Shown here: positions 18,102 through 26,354 of the stretch, in pieces | How the letters are laid out: every line of letters starts with the position of its first letter | How positions within the stretch are numbered: the first letter of the stretch is position 1 | NCBI GenBank assembly: GCA_044340025.1 | Contig: JBIIUJ010000019.1 | Coordinates: forward strand, 1-28,221 | Length of the DNA: 28,221 bases | Reading direction: 5' to 3' | Origin: JBIIUJ01 sp044340025 | GTDB taxonomy: Bacteria; Pseudomonadota; Alphaproteobacteria; Caulobacterales; Aquidulcibacteraceae | The notes under the pieces: model-generated | Told to the model about the DNA's origin: nothing | Databases searched by the model: none | What the model saw: only the letters and a program-made list of their open reading frames with translations | Position numbers and translations under genes: made by a program

Positions 18102-19385
18102 TCAGACGCCGACCCGAACGCCCCCAACCCAGACCCCCAGGATCGCGCCCTGCATCCGCCGCCCGGCATAGGGGTTGGCTGCGCTGCGGCAGGCGCGCGG
18201 CGCCGCCGGCACGACATGGGGAAAGCCTGGATCAAGCAGCGCCAGATCGGCCGGCGCGCCGGGGGTGAGCCGGCCCTGCGGCAGGCCGAGCGCCAGCGCC
18301 GGCCCCAGAGTGAGGGCGCGCACCACCTCGATCAGCTCCAGAGCCCCATTGTGCCACAGCTCCAGCGCGCCGATCAGCAAGGTCTCGATCCCCGCCGCGC
18401 CAAAAGGCGCGCGGGCAAAGGGGCGGGCGGCGTCGGCCGCGCTTTTCGGGGCATGGGCCGAGACGATCATGTCGATGGCGCCCTCGCGCACCGCCTCGAT
18501 CAGCGCATCACGGTCTTCCGGCGTGCGCAGAGGCGGGGAGAGCTTGAGGTCGGTGCGCAGCTCCGCGAGGTCGATTTCGCAAAAGGCGAGGTGCGCGATG
18601 GAGACGCTGGCGCAGGCGTCCACCTCGCGCCCGCGGGCGCGCTCCAGCAGCCGCACGGCCCGCTCGGTGGAGACCTGATCGACGAGCAGCGCGCCGCCGG
18701 TGGCTTCGGCCAGTGCAAGGTCGCGATAGAGCCCGATCGCCTCGCCCTCTGGCGGTGCGCCGGCAATCCCCAGCCGCGCGGCGAGGTCGCCGGCGTTCAT
18801 CGCCCCGCCAAGGCCGGCCTCCATCGGCCGGCTTGCAAGCCGGCGGTCGATCATCGAGGTCGCCTGCAGCGCCAGCCGCATCAACCCGCTGTCGGCGATC
18901 GCGCTTTCGCCCGTCGAGAAGAAGGCCGCGCCCGCAAGGCCGAGCAGTCCGATCTCCGCCAGCATCCGGCCGTCCAGCCCCCGGGTGGCGGCGGCCGCCG
19001 GCAGAAGGCGGGCCTGGGTCAGGCCGGCTTCGGCGCGGAAGGCGGCAAGCGCTTCGGGGCTGTCGAGGATCTGGCCCGCATCGGGCTGAACGCAGACGGT
19101 GGTCACGCCCCCGGCGATCGCTCCGGCCGACAGGCTCGCCAGCGTCTCGCCCTGCGGGCCGGCCAGCGCGCTGACGCGTGCGCGGGCATCGATGACGCCG
19201 GGGATCAGAAGCTGGCCGGCGCAATCCTGGATCGCAAACTCGGAGCCCGCCGCAGCAGGCGTCACCGCTGGGCCGCTCGCAAGGATCGCCCCGTCGCGCA
19301 CCAAAACACCGCCCGGCCCGTCATAGCCCGCAGCGGGATCGACAAGGCGCGCGTTCAGAAGGGCGAACGGGTGATGGCGCGTCAT
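18102..19385 (-). CDS. pyrC: Dihydroorotase-like protein lacking catalytic residues (PyrC/PyrX-like pseudoenzyme)
   Basis: By position and fold this is the PyrC partner of aspartate transcarbamoylase. The 427-residue product has the amidohydrolase layout, including LLIPGVIDARARV at about 59-71 and a C-terminal composite beta domain (GRLTPGAPADLALLDPG). The metal-binding HxH of active enzymes (DxHxH) is replaced by R68 and R70. The bridging Asp region reads FFSTGES instead of a DDG-type motif, and the catalytic Asp of DHAPH is A310 in SAHAPKS. It should not hydrolyse dihydroorotate. In Pseudomonas-type complexes a dead dihydroorotase subunit scaffolds PyrB; here the PyrB-like partner is also degenerate. 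It overlaps the upstream gene by ATGA. Role unknown, probably a structural partner. Confidence 0.85.
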   Translation of the reverse strand: MTRHHPFALLNARLVDPAAGYDGPGGVLVRDGAILASGPAVTPAAAGSEFAIQDCAGQLLIPGVIDARARVSALAGPQGETLASLSAGAIAGGVTTVCVQPDAGQILDSPEALAAFRAEAGLTQARLLPAAAATRGLDGRMLAEIGLLGLAGAAFFSTGESAIADSGLMRLALQATSMIDRRLASRPMEAGLGGAMNAGDLAARLGIAGAPPEGEAIGLYRDLALAEATGGALLVDQVSTERAVRLLERARGREVDACASVSIAHLAFCEIDLAELRTDLKLSPPLRTPEDRDALIEAVREGAIDMIVSAHAPKSAADAARPFARAPFGAAGIETLLIGALELWHNGALELIEVVRALTLGPALALGLPQGRLTPGAPADLALLDPGFPHVVPAAPRACRSAANPYAGRRMQGAILGVWVGGVRVGV

Positions 19386-20293
19386 GGCCCGACCCGCACG
19401 AACAGGAGATCGAAAAGCGCCATGTGCATGGCTTCGGCGGCCTCGGCGCGCTGGGTCCAGAGGCTGAGCGCGGGGTCCGCCCACAAGGGCGCGCTGATCT
19501 GGGCCGGGATCAGCGAGGGACCGGCGAAAGCGATCTTCCTGGGCCGGCGGGCGGCGACGAGCATGGCGTGATCGAGCCCGAAGAAGGCCTCATATTCGCG
19601 CAAGGACGCGATCGCGCGGCTTTCGGGATCGAGCGGCAGCACGATCACCGCATCTGCGCCTGCCAGCGCCTCGGCCCGATCCTGCGTCGCGCTCACGCCC
19701 CAGCGGTCGGCGTCGGCGGGGAGCAGGGCGGTGGGCCCGCACAAGGTCAGGCGGGCGTTGAGCAGGCCGAACAGCGCGATGATCGAACGCGCCGCCCCGC
19801 TTTCCAGCACCGGCCCGAACAGCGCCACCGACAGGCCGTCGAGCGCGCCCGAGAGACCAAACGCGCGGCGCAGCGTGAGGGCGGCGATCAAGGCCTCCAC
19901 CACATCTTCGCGCGCGCCATCGCCCGCATTCAGCAGCGGGCAGGGCGAGCGGACCTTCTGCGCCGCGCCGGCATCGGCCAGCCTGAGGACCAGGAGAGCG
20001 GCGCCGGAACGCGCAAACCGCTCCGGATCGCCCCAGCCGGCGGGGGCGTCGCGGCTCTGAAGCGCCTCCGGCCAGCGGCTGGCCGCGCAGCCGAGCCGCA
20101 TTGTGGCGCGCTGGGCGGCGTGATCGCGCTGTGGATCAGACGCGATCCCGGCAAAGGCAATCCGGCGATCCCATTGCGGCGGGGCCGATGACGCAGCAAG
20201 CGCCTCGGCCTGATCGAGCAGCTCTGTCGCGGCCGGGCGAGAGAGATCGCGCACGGAATGCAGGAAGCGCCGCTGGGGCGCGTCGGGGGGCAT
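19382..20293 (-). CDS. pyrB: Aspartate carbamoyltransferase-like pseudoenzyme (degenerate PyrB)
   Basis: The 303-residue product occupies the pyrB position and keeps the transcarbamoylase scaffold: LLNAGDG at 120-126, VALFGPVLES with AARSIIALFGLLNARLTLCG, then YEAFFGL, and a C-terminal EAMHMALFDLL. Its active site is gone. The carbamoyl-phosphate loop (STRTR in active enzymes) reads ASDPQRD at 51-57, HPTQ is DVVE at 130-133, the Arg of the HSR/YGR segment is Gly (SGAARS), the RxQ of the aspartate loop is PLD (220-222), and HPGPxNRG is FAGPSLIP. Only the Arg in LVLRLAD (104) seems kept. The frame is open throughout, so this is not a frameshift. There is no Shine-Dalgarno before the ATG. It may be a structural or regulatory relic; an active PyrB would be needed elsewhere. 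Confidence 0.8.
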   Translation of the reverse strand: MPPDAPQRRFLHSVRDLSRPAATELLDQAEALAASSAPPQWDRRIAFAGIASDPQRDHAAQRATMRLGCAASRWPEALQSRDAPAGWGDPERFARSGAALLVLRLADAGAAQKVRSPCPLLNAGDGAREDVVEALIAALTLRRAFGLSGALDGLSVALFGPVLESGAARSIIALFGLLNARLTLCGPTALLPADADRWGVSATQDRAEALAGADAVIVLPLDPESRAIASLREYEAFFGLDHAMLVAARRPRKIAFAGPSLIPAQISAPLWADPALSLWTQRAEAAEAMHMALFDLLFVRVGP

Positions 20294-20344
20294 GGCGGGG
20301 TTTTTGCCCGCGCTCGCTGATCTGACAAGCCGGAGGCCGCCGCC

Positions 20345-20830
20345 TCACCGCTGCGCGCGCGCCTCTTCTTCCTTGATGCAGTCGAGCAGGCCCTGGAGCA
20401 TGTAAGCGGCGGCGAGCTTGTCCACGACGGATTTGCGCGCCGCGCGGCTCGTGTCGGCCTCCAGAAGCGTGCGCGTGACCGCAGCGGTGGAGAGCCGCTC
20501 GTCCCAGAGCAGCATCGGGATCTCGGGGCGGGCGTCGGCGAGATTTCGGGCGAAAGCGCGGGCGGCCTGCGCGGCGGGGCCGGAGCTCCCGTCGAGATTG
20601 AGCGGGTGGCCGATCACGACGCCCGCCCCGTCGCGGGTGTCGTAGAGGGCGAAGATGCGGGCGCTGTCGGCGGAAAACCGCGCGCGGCCGATCTGGTCGA
20701 GCGGGCTGGCGATCAGGCGGGTGAGGTCGGAGAGCGCCACCCCGATGGTCTTGGTTCCGGGGTCGAGCCCCATCAGAGCGCCCTTGGGCGGCAAGGCTGC
20801 GACAAAATCCGGATAGGCGAGAACGGGCAT
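20345..20830 (-). CDS. ruvX: Holliday junction resolvase-like protein RuvX/YqgF
   Basis: RuvX/YqgF is an RNase H-fold nuclease family implicated in pre-16S rRNA 5' end maturation and possibly recombination. The 161-residue product has MGLDPGTKTIGVALSD with the first catalytic Asp at 23, VVIGHPLNLDGSSGPAA, LLWDERLSTAAV with the second acidic residue, and DKLAAAYMLQGLLD with the last. All three acidic positions are kept. It is the first gene of the minus-strand cluster and lies 51 bases upstream of the pyrB-like gene, matching the yqgF-pyrB adjacency of many alphaproteobacteria. It is divergent from surE. Confidence 0.95.
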   Translation of the reverse strand: MPVLAYPDFVAALPPKGALMGLDPGTKTIGVALSDLTRLIASPLDQIGRARFSADSARIFALYDTRDGAGVVIGHPLNLDGSSGPAAQAARAFARNLADARPEIPMLLWDERLSTAAVTRTLLEADTSRAARKSVVDKLAAAYMLQGLLDCIKEEEARAQR

Positions 20831-20922
20831 GGCCGCGCAAGCCTAGCCCAGTGGTCAGACCCGCGCACGCGTGCGGCGCAGGGCTGGCGCGAAGGCGGCG
20901 AGTCTAGGAAAAGCCCGCAGAC

Positions 20923-21687
20923 ATGCGCATCCTGCTCACCAACGACGACGGCGTGTTCGCGCGCGGCTTTCAGGCGCTCGAGACGATTGCGCGGGCCCTG
21001 TCGGATGATCTCTGGTTTGTGGCGCCGGACGTGGAGCGCTCGGGCGCCTCGCGCGCGTTGACGCTCAGCGATCCGATCCGGGTGCGTCAGCTGGAGCCCC
21101 GGCGCTGGAGCTGTTCGGGCACGCCCACCGATTGCGTGCTGCTGGGCGTTCTGGAGCTGATGGGCGGCCTGAAGCCCGATCTCATCCTGTCCGGCGTCAA
21201 TCGCGGCCAGAACGTGGCCGAGGACGTGAGCCTGTCGGGCACGGTGGCGGGAGCCATGCAGGGGATGCACATGGGCATCCCCGCGATTGCGCTGTCGCAG
21301 GCCTATGGCTTTCGCGGCGCGGCGCCCGTGCCATGGGAGACTGCGGAGGCCTATGGGCCGGACCTGATCGCCCGCCTTCTGGACATCGGCTGGCCGCAAG
21401 GCGCCATTCTGAACGTGAACTTCCCGGACCGCTTGCCGCCAGAGGTCGCCGGCGTGGAGGCCACGCGCCAGGGCTTCCGTGACGAGGCAGTCCTTCATGC
21501 CGACAAGCGCACCGATCTGCGCGGCGGCGATTACTTCTGGCTCGGCTTTCGCGGCGAGCTTTCCGATCCGCCGCCGGGCACGGACCTGCGCGCGCTCTAT
21601 GAGGGGCGCATTTCCGTCACGCCGCTGCATATCGATCTGACCCAGCATGAGGCGGTGGCGGGGCTTGCGGCGGGGCTGGCGCGATGA
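20923..21687 (+). CDS. surE: 5'/3'-nucleotidase SurE
   Basis: SurE is a metal-dependent nucleoside monophosphate phosphatase linked to stationary-phase survival. The 254-residue product starts MRILLTNDDGVFARG with the metal ligands D8 and D9, followed by VAPDVERSGASRALTL and the LSGVNRGQN motif carrying the conserved Asn. The GTVAGAMQG segment completes the active site. AGGAAAA upstream of the ATG supports the start. It overlaps pcm by ATGA, the same surE-pcm pairing as in Escherichia coli, and nlpD follows. Confidence 0.97.
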   Translation: MRILLTNDDGVFARGFQALETIARALSDDLWFVAPDVERSGASRALTLSDPIRVRQLEPRRWSCSGTPTDCVLLGVLELMGGLKPDLILSGVNRGQNVAEDVSLSGTVAGAMQGMHMGIPAIALSQAYGFRGAAPVPWETAEAYGPDLIARLLDIGWPQGAILNVNFPDRLPPEVAGVEATRQGFRDEAVLHADKRTDLRGGDYFWLGFRGELSDPPPGTDLRALYEGRISVTPLHIDLTQHEAVAGLAAGLAR

Positions 21688-22328
21688 CGAGCGATGCGCA
21701 GGGGCGGGCGCGGCTGGCGCTTGCGCTGCGCAAGGCCGGCGTGACCGAGCCGCAGGTCCTGGACGCAATCGAGCGCACGCCGCGCGACCTGTTTGTCGGC
21801 CGCACGTTTCAGCCGCGCGCGTTTGAAGACACGGCGTTGCCGATCGAATGCGGCCAGACGATCAGTCAGCCGTATGTGGTGGGCGCCATGACGGCCGCGC
21901 TCGAGGTCGGCAAGCGCGACAAGGTGCTCGAGGTGGGCACCGGCTCCGGCTACCAGACCGCCATCCTCGCCCGGCTGGCGCGCTGGGTCTACACAGTGGA
22001 GCGCTACCGCACGCTCTCGCGCCAGGCGCAGGCCCGGTTCGGCGAGCTCGGGCTGACCAATATCGTCGCCAAGGTCGCCGATGGCGCGCAGGGCTGGCCC
22101 GAACAGGCCCCGTTTGACCGCATTCTCATCACGGCGGCGACCCCGGGAGAGCCCTCCGCGCTGCTCGATCAGCTCAAGCCTGGGGGCGTCTGCGTCGCCC
22201 CGGTCGGCGCCGGTCAGGTGCAGGACCTTGTGCGCTATCGCAAGGACGAGGCGGGGCTTCTGGCGCGTGAGGTGCTGATGCAGGTCCGGTTCGTGCCGCT
22301 GCTGCCGGGTGTCGCGCGCGAGGCATGA
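21684..22328 (+). CDS. pcm: Protein-L-isoaspartate O-methyltransferase
   Basis: Pcm repairs isoaspartyl damage in aged proteins with S-adenosylmethionine. The 214-residue product carries TISQPYVVGAMTAAL, the substrate-side signature, and VLEVGTGSGYQTAILARLA, the SAM-binding motif I. The post-motif acidic residue is in YTVERY, and PFDRILITAATPGEPSALL follows. It overlaps surE by four bases (ATGA), so the two are translationally coupled, and it lies 66 bases before nlpD. All features are typical. Confidence 0.96.
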   Translation: MTSDAQGRARLALALRKAGVTEPQVLDAIERTPRDLFVGRTFQPRAFEDTALPIECGQTISQPYVVGAMTAALEVGKRDKVLEVGTGSGYQTAILARLARWVYTVERYRTLSRQAQARFGELGLTNIVAKVADGAQGWPEQAPFDRILITAATPGEPSALLDQLKPGGVCVAPVGAGQVQDLVRYRKDEAGLLAREVLMQVRFVPLLPGVAREA

Positions 22329-22394
22329 TGCTTAAGCGCTGATTAACGCGCCCGGGGGAGGTTGGCGGGGCTGATTCTCTGAGCGGAGCCCTGA

Positions 22395-23636
22395 ATGCCT
22401 GGCTTGGCTGTGCGCGTTTTCTCCCGGCTCGGACCGCTCCTGCTTGCAGGCGTGGCCGGAGCCTGCGCGACCCATGCGGCCGTCCCGGCCCCTGCTGCTC
22501 CGATCGAGATTCGCTCCGGCAGTCCGGCCGCCCGCTCTGCGCCCTTGCCGGCCAGGCCGCTCGCCGCGCCGCCCGCCCAGCCGCTGGCGCTCGTGGGCGA
22601 GATCGCAGCTTCCGGATCGGAGCCGCCGCCAGCTGCGCCGCCCAGCGTCGCCGATATCGTGTCTCTGCCGCTGCCCACGCTTGCGCCCGCAGCGCCGCCG
22701 CCAACGGTGGAGACACGGCCGGCAAACCTCGCCACGCCGCCGCCCCGGGCTGCAGCGCCAGCGCCGGTTCCCGTCGATCCCGCCCGCGACATAGACGCCA
22801 TCGCCGCAGCGATCCGCGCCGTGCAGGCCCGCGAGCGGATCGATCCGCTCAGTCCGCCCGCCGAGATCACCGTTCTGGCTGGCGAGACGCTCTATGACGT
22901 CTCCGAACGCACCCAGACCAGCCTGCAGGACCTCATCACCGCAAACCGCCTGGCGGCGCCCTATCGGCTGCGCGCGGGGCAGGTGCTGCGCCTGCCTGCG
23001 CCGAATGTGCATGTGGTGCGGCGCGGCGAGACGCTGTTGCAGATCGCGCGCGCCTACAGCGTCGATCATCGCTCGCTGGGGGTGTTCAACAGGCTCGCGC
23101 CGCCCTTTGCGGTGAAGCCGGGCGACCGCATCGTCCTGCCCCAGGGGGCGCGCGTCTCCACCGCAGCCGCCCAGCCGCGCAGACCGGGCGATCCGCCCGT
23201 GGCGCGGCCGCAGACGCCCCCCGCGCCTGCGCCGGCCGCCGGCGTCCAGCCGCGCTGGCTCTGGCCGGTGGAGGGCGACATCCTGTCCGGCTTCGGGCCC
23301 AAGGGAGACGGCCGGCGCAACGATGGGGTCAATATCGCAGCGGAGCGGGGCGCCCCCATCCAGGCGGCGGCCGATGGGGAGGTTGTCTACGCCGGCAACC
23401 AGATCCCTGGTTACGGCTGGCTGGTGCTGGTGCGCCATACCGGCGGCTGGGTGACGGCTTATGCCCATGCCGACAGCCTGTCGGTGCGCGAGGGCCAGCA
23501 GGTCCGCCGGGGTGATCGGCTGGGCGTGGTGGGTCAGAGCGGCGGGCGCGACCAGCCTCAGCTGCACTTCCAGATCCGGCAGGGCGTCCGGCCGGTCGAT
23601 CCGCTGCGCCAGATGCCGGCTCGCGCCGGGGCGTGA
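22395..23636 (+). CDS. nlpD: NlpD-like LysM/LytM protein, probable amidase activator
   Basis: The 413-residue product has an N-terminal signal with a possible lipobox cysteine at C24 (VAGAC, imperfect at -3), a Pro/Ala-rich linker of about 120 residues, two LysM domains (about 158-201 and 206-249) and a C-terminal M23/LytM domain (about 290-405). The LytM metal site is broken: the HxxxD motif reads NDGVN (309-313) and the HxH motif reads QLH (389-391). Only H358 and H391 remain. Such degenerate LytM proteins (NlpD, EnvC) activate septal amidases instead of cutting peptidoglycan. The surE-pcm-nlpD order supports the name. CGGAG lies 6 bases before the ATG. It should reside in the envelope and act at division. 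Confidence 0.9.
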   Translation: MPGLAVRVFSRLGPLLLAGVAGACATHAAVPAPAAPIEIRSGSPAARSAPLPARPLAAPPAQPLALVGEIAASGSEPPPAAPPSVADIVSLPLPTLAPAAPPPTVETRPANLATPPPRAAAPAPVPVDPARDIDAIAAAIRAVQARERIDPLSPPAEITVLAGETLYDVSERTQTSLQDLITANRLAAPYRLRAGQVLRLPAPNVHVVRRGETLLQIARAYSVDHRSLGVFNRLAPPFAVKPGDRIVLPQGARVSTAAAQPRRPGDPPVARPQTPPAPAPAAGVQPRWLWPVEGDILSGFGPKGDGRRNDGVNIAAERGAPIQAAADGEVVYAGNQIPGYGWLVLVRHTGGWVTAYAHADSLSVREGQQVRRGDRLGVVGQSGGRDQPQLHFQIRQGVRPVDPLRQMPARAGA

Positions 23637-23706
23637 CCCCGACCCCTTGTGTGGCGCAAATGCAACACCTACCTGAGACGCAACCAGCCAAGGGATGCGT
23701 CCTTCG

Positions 23707-26322
23707 ATGAACCCGGAAAAGTACACAGACCGCGCCAAGGCCCTGATCCAGGCGGCGCAGATGGCCGCGCTGGGCGCCGGCCACCAGCAATTCACCCCGG
23801 AGCACCTGCTCGATGGGCTCCTCAAGGACGATCAGGCCTATGCAAAGGGCCTGATCCGCGCGGCAGGCGGCGATCCTGCGCGGGCCGAGGCGCTGACCGC
23901 GGCTGCGTTGAAGGCCCAGCCCGTGGTGCAGGGCGGAGGCGACCGGCTGTTGATGGCGCCCCAGACCGCGCGGGTTTTCGCGGCCGCCGAGGATGCCGCC
24001 GCCAAGGCGGGCGATCAGTTCGTGCCGGCGGAATGGTTCCTGCTCGCGCTTGCGGTCACGACCGGGACGAAGGCCGCCGACGCGCTGAAGGCCGCCGGCG
24101 TGACGCCGGAAGCGCTCAACGCCGCCATAACGGAGGCCCGCAAGGGCAAGACCGCCGACAGCGCCGGCGCCGAAAGCCAGTATGACGCGCTGGGCAAATA
24201 CGCCCGCGACCTCACCCAGGCCGCCCGCGACGGCAAACTCGACCCTGTGATCGGGCGCGACGAGGAGATCCGCCGCACGATCCAGGTGCTGAGCCGGCGC
24301 ACGAAGAACAATCCCGTGCTGATCGGCGAGCCGGGCGTGGGCAAGACCGCGATCGCGGAAGGCCTGGCCCTGCGCATCGTGGACGGCGACGTTCCCGAAA
24401 GCCTGAAGGGCAAGAGCCTGCACGCGCTGGACATGGGCGCGCTGATCGCGGGCGCGAAGTTCCGTGGCGAATTCGAGGAGCGGCTGAAGGCCGTCCTGAA
24501 GGATATCGAAGCCGCCGCCGGCCAGACCATCCTGTTCATCGATGAGCTGCACACGCTGGTGGGCGCGGGCAAGACCGATGGGGCGATGGACGCTTCCAAC
24601 CTGCTCAAGCCAGCGCTCGCCCGTGGCGAGCTGCGCTGCGTGGGCGCCACCACGCTCGATGAGTATCGCAAATATGTCGAGAAGGACGCCGCCCTGGCGC
24701 GCCGGTTTCAGCCGGTCTTTGTCGATGAGCCGACGGTGGAAGACACGATCTCCATCCTGCGCGGTCTGAAGGAGAAATATGAGGTCCACCACGGGGTGCG
24801 GATCTCGGACGCCGCCATCGTGGCCGCCGCCACCCTCTCCAACCGCTACATCGCCGACCGGTTCCTGCCCGACAAGGCCATCGACCTGATGGACGAGGCC
24901 GCAAGCCGGCTGCGCATGCAGGTCGATTCAAAGCCCGAAGAGCTCGACGAGATCGACCGCCGCATCCTCCAGCTCAAGATCGAGGCGAGCGCCCTTGAGA
25001 AGGAAAAGGACGAGGCAAGCCGCGACCGGCTTGAAAAGCTGGAAGACGAGCTTCAGGGGCTGGAGAGCAAGTCCGCCGACCTGTCGGCCGCCTGGCGCGC
25101 CGAGAAGGCCAAGCTCGCCGATGCGACCAAGATCAAGGAGGAGCTTGAGCGCGCCCAGACCGAACTGGCCGACGCCCAGCGCCGGGGCGATTTCGCCCGC
25201 GCTGGCGAAATCCTCTATGGCCGCATGCCCGAGCTGCAACGCCAGCTTGAGGCCGCAGAGGCCGCCGGTGCGGAGCAGGGTCTCGTCCAGGAGGTCGTGG
25301 ACCCCGAAGGCATCGCCGCCGTCGTCAGCCGCTGGACCGGCGTTCCGGTGGAAAAGATGATGGAGGGCGAGCGCGAAAAGCTGCTGGCGATGGAGAACGC
25401 CCTGCGCGGGCGCGTCGTGGGTCAGGAAGAGGCGCTGCTGGCGGTCTCCGACGCCGTGCGCCGGGCGCGTGCGGGCCTTCAGGACCCCAACCGCCCGATC
25501 GGCTCTTTCCTGTTCCTCGGCCCCACCGGCGTGGGCAAGACCGAGCTGACCAAGGCGCTCGCCGAATTCCTGTTCGACGACGAGACCGCGATCACCCGGC
25601 TCGACATGTCGGAATATATGGAGAAGCACTCCGTCAGCCGCATGATCGGCGCGCCGCCGGGCTATGTCGGCTATGAGGAGGGGGGCGCGCTCACCGAGGC
25701 GGTGCGCCGGCGGCCCTATCAGGTCGTGCTGTTCGACGAGGTGGAGAAGGCCCACCCGGACGTCTTCAACGTGCTGCTTCAGGTGCTGGACGATGGCCGC
25801 CTGACCGATGGTCAGGGCCGCACGGTGGACTTCCGCAACACCATTCTGGTCATGACCTCCAACCTCGGCGCCGAGCATCTCGCCAGCCAGCCCGAGGGCG
25901 AGGACGTGGGCGCTGTGCGCGGGCTGGTGATGGAGGCGGTGCGCGGCCGCTTCCGGCCCGAGTTCATCAACCGGATCGACGAGATTATCCTGTTCGCCCG
26001 GCTGGGTCGCGCGGAGATGGACCGGATCGTGCCGATCCAGCTTGCCCGGCTGGAAAAGCTGCTCGCCGACCGCCAGATTACCCTCGCGCTCGACGAGAGC
26101 GCCCGCAAATGGCTCGCCGACAAGGGCTATGACCCCGTCTATGGCGCCCGGCCGCTGAAGCGCGTGATCCAGAAGGAGGTGCAGGACCCGCTGGCGCGGC
26201 TGATCCTGCAGGGCGCGATCAGGGATGGGGAGGCGGTGACCGCCACGGCGGGCTTCGACGGCCTTGTCTTCAATGGCATCGCCGCGCGCGAGAAAGCGCC
26301 GGTGGGTGTGACCGTGAACTGA
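23707..26322 (+). CDS. clpB: ATP-dependent disaggregase ClpB
   Basis: ClpB is a hexameric Hsp100 that extracts proteins from aggregates with DnaK. The ATG at 23707 is preferred over 23695 because AAGGGA (23690-23695) is too close to the latter; it gives 871 residues starting MNPEKYTDRAKALIQAAQ. There is an N-terminal Clp repeat domain, NBD1 with Walker A GEPGVGKT at 207-214 and Walker B LFIDELHTLVGAG, a middle coiled coil (about 405-535, charged E/K/L-rich), and NBD2 with GPTGVGKT at 605-612 and VLFDEVEKAHPDV. The upstream gap of 70 bases holds CTTGTG near 23646, a weak candidate for a sigma-32 -35 box. It is a likely RpoH target. metG follows after 44 bases. Confidence 0.98.
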   Translation: MNPEKYTDRAKALIQAAQMAALGAGHQQFTPEHLLDGLLKDDQAYAKGLIRAAGGDPARAEALTAAALKAQPVVQGGGDRLLMAPQTARVFAAAEDAAAKAGDQFVPAEWFLLALAVTTGTKAADALKAAGVTPEALNAAITEARKGKTADSAGAESQYDALGKYARDLTQAARDGKLDPVIGRDEEIRRTIQVLSRRTKNNPVLIGEPGVGKTAIAEGLALRIVDGDVPESLKGKSLHALDMGALIAGAKFRGEFEERLKAVLKDIEAAAGQTILFIDELHTLVGAGKTDGAMDASNLLKPALARGELRCVGATTLDEYRKYVEKDAALARRFQPVFVDEPTVEDTISILRGLKEKYEVHHGVRISDAAIVAAATLSNRYIADRFLPDKAIDLMDEAASRLRMQVDSKPEELDEIDRRILQLKIEASALEKEKDEASRDRLEKLEDELQGLESKSADLSAAWRAEKAKLADATKIKEELERAQTELADAQRRGDFARAGEILYGRMPELQRQLEAAEAAGAEQGLVQEVVDPEGIAAVVSRWTGVPVEKMMEGEREKLLAMENALRGRVVGQEEALLAVSDAVRRARAGLQDPNRPIGSFLFLGPTGVGKTELTKALAEFLFDDETAITRLDMSEYMEKHSVSRMIGAPPGYVGYEEGGALTEAVRRRPYQVVLFDEVEKAHPDVFNVLLQVLDDGRLTDGQGRTVDFRNTILVMTSNLGAEHLASQPEGEDVGAVRGLVMEAVRGRFRPEFINRIDEIILFARLGRAEMDRIVPIQLARLEKLLADRQITLALDESARKWLADKGYDPVYGARPLKRVIQKEVQDPLARLILQGAIRDGEAVTATAGFDGLVFNGIAAREKAPVGVTVN

Positions 26323-26354
26323 GCGCGCCTTCCAGCGCCGCGCGGCTGGGGCTA

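Noticed and set aside
18081..19571. Long plus-strand frames across the pyrC/pyrB region
   Set aside because: They are Arg/Gly/Ala-rich translations without motifs; the minus-strand genes have clear folds and ATGA coupling.
19382..20293. Frameshift or sequencing error as the cause of the degenerate PyrB
   Set aside because: Scaffold motifs from start to end stay in a single frame, so substitutions and not a shift explain the lost active site.
23644..23672. Sigma-32 promoter upstream of clpB
   Set aside because: Only a CTTG-type -35 box is present; the -10 region does not match the CCCCAT-type consensus well enough to call.
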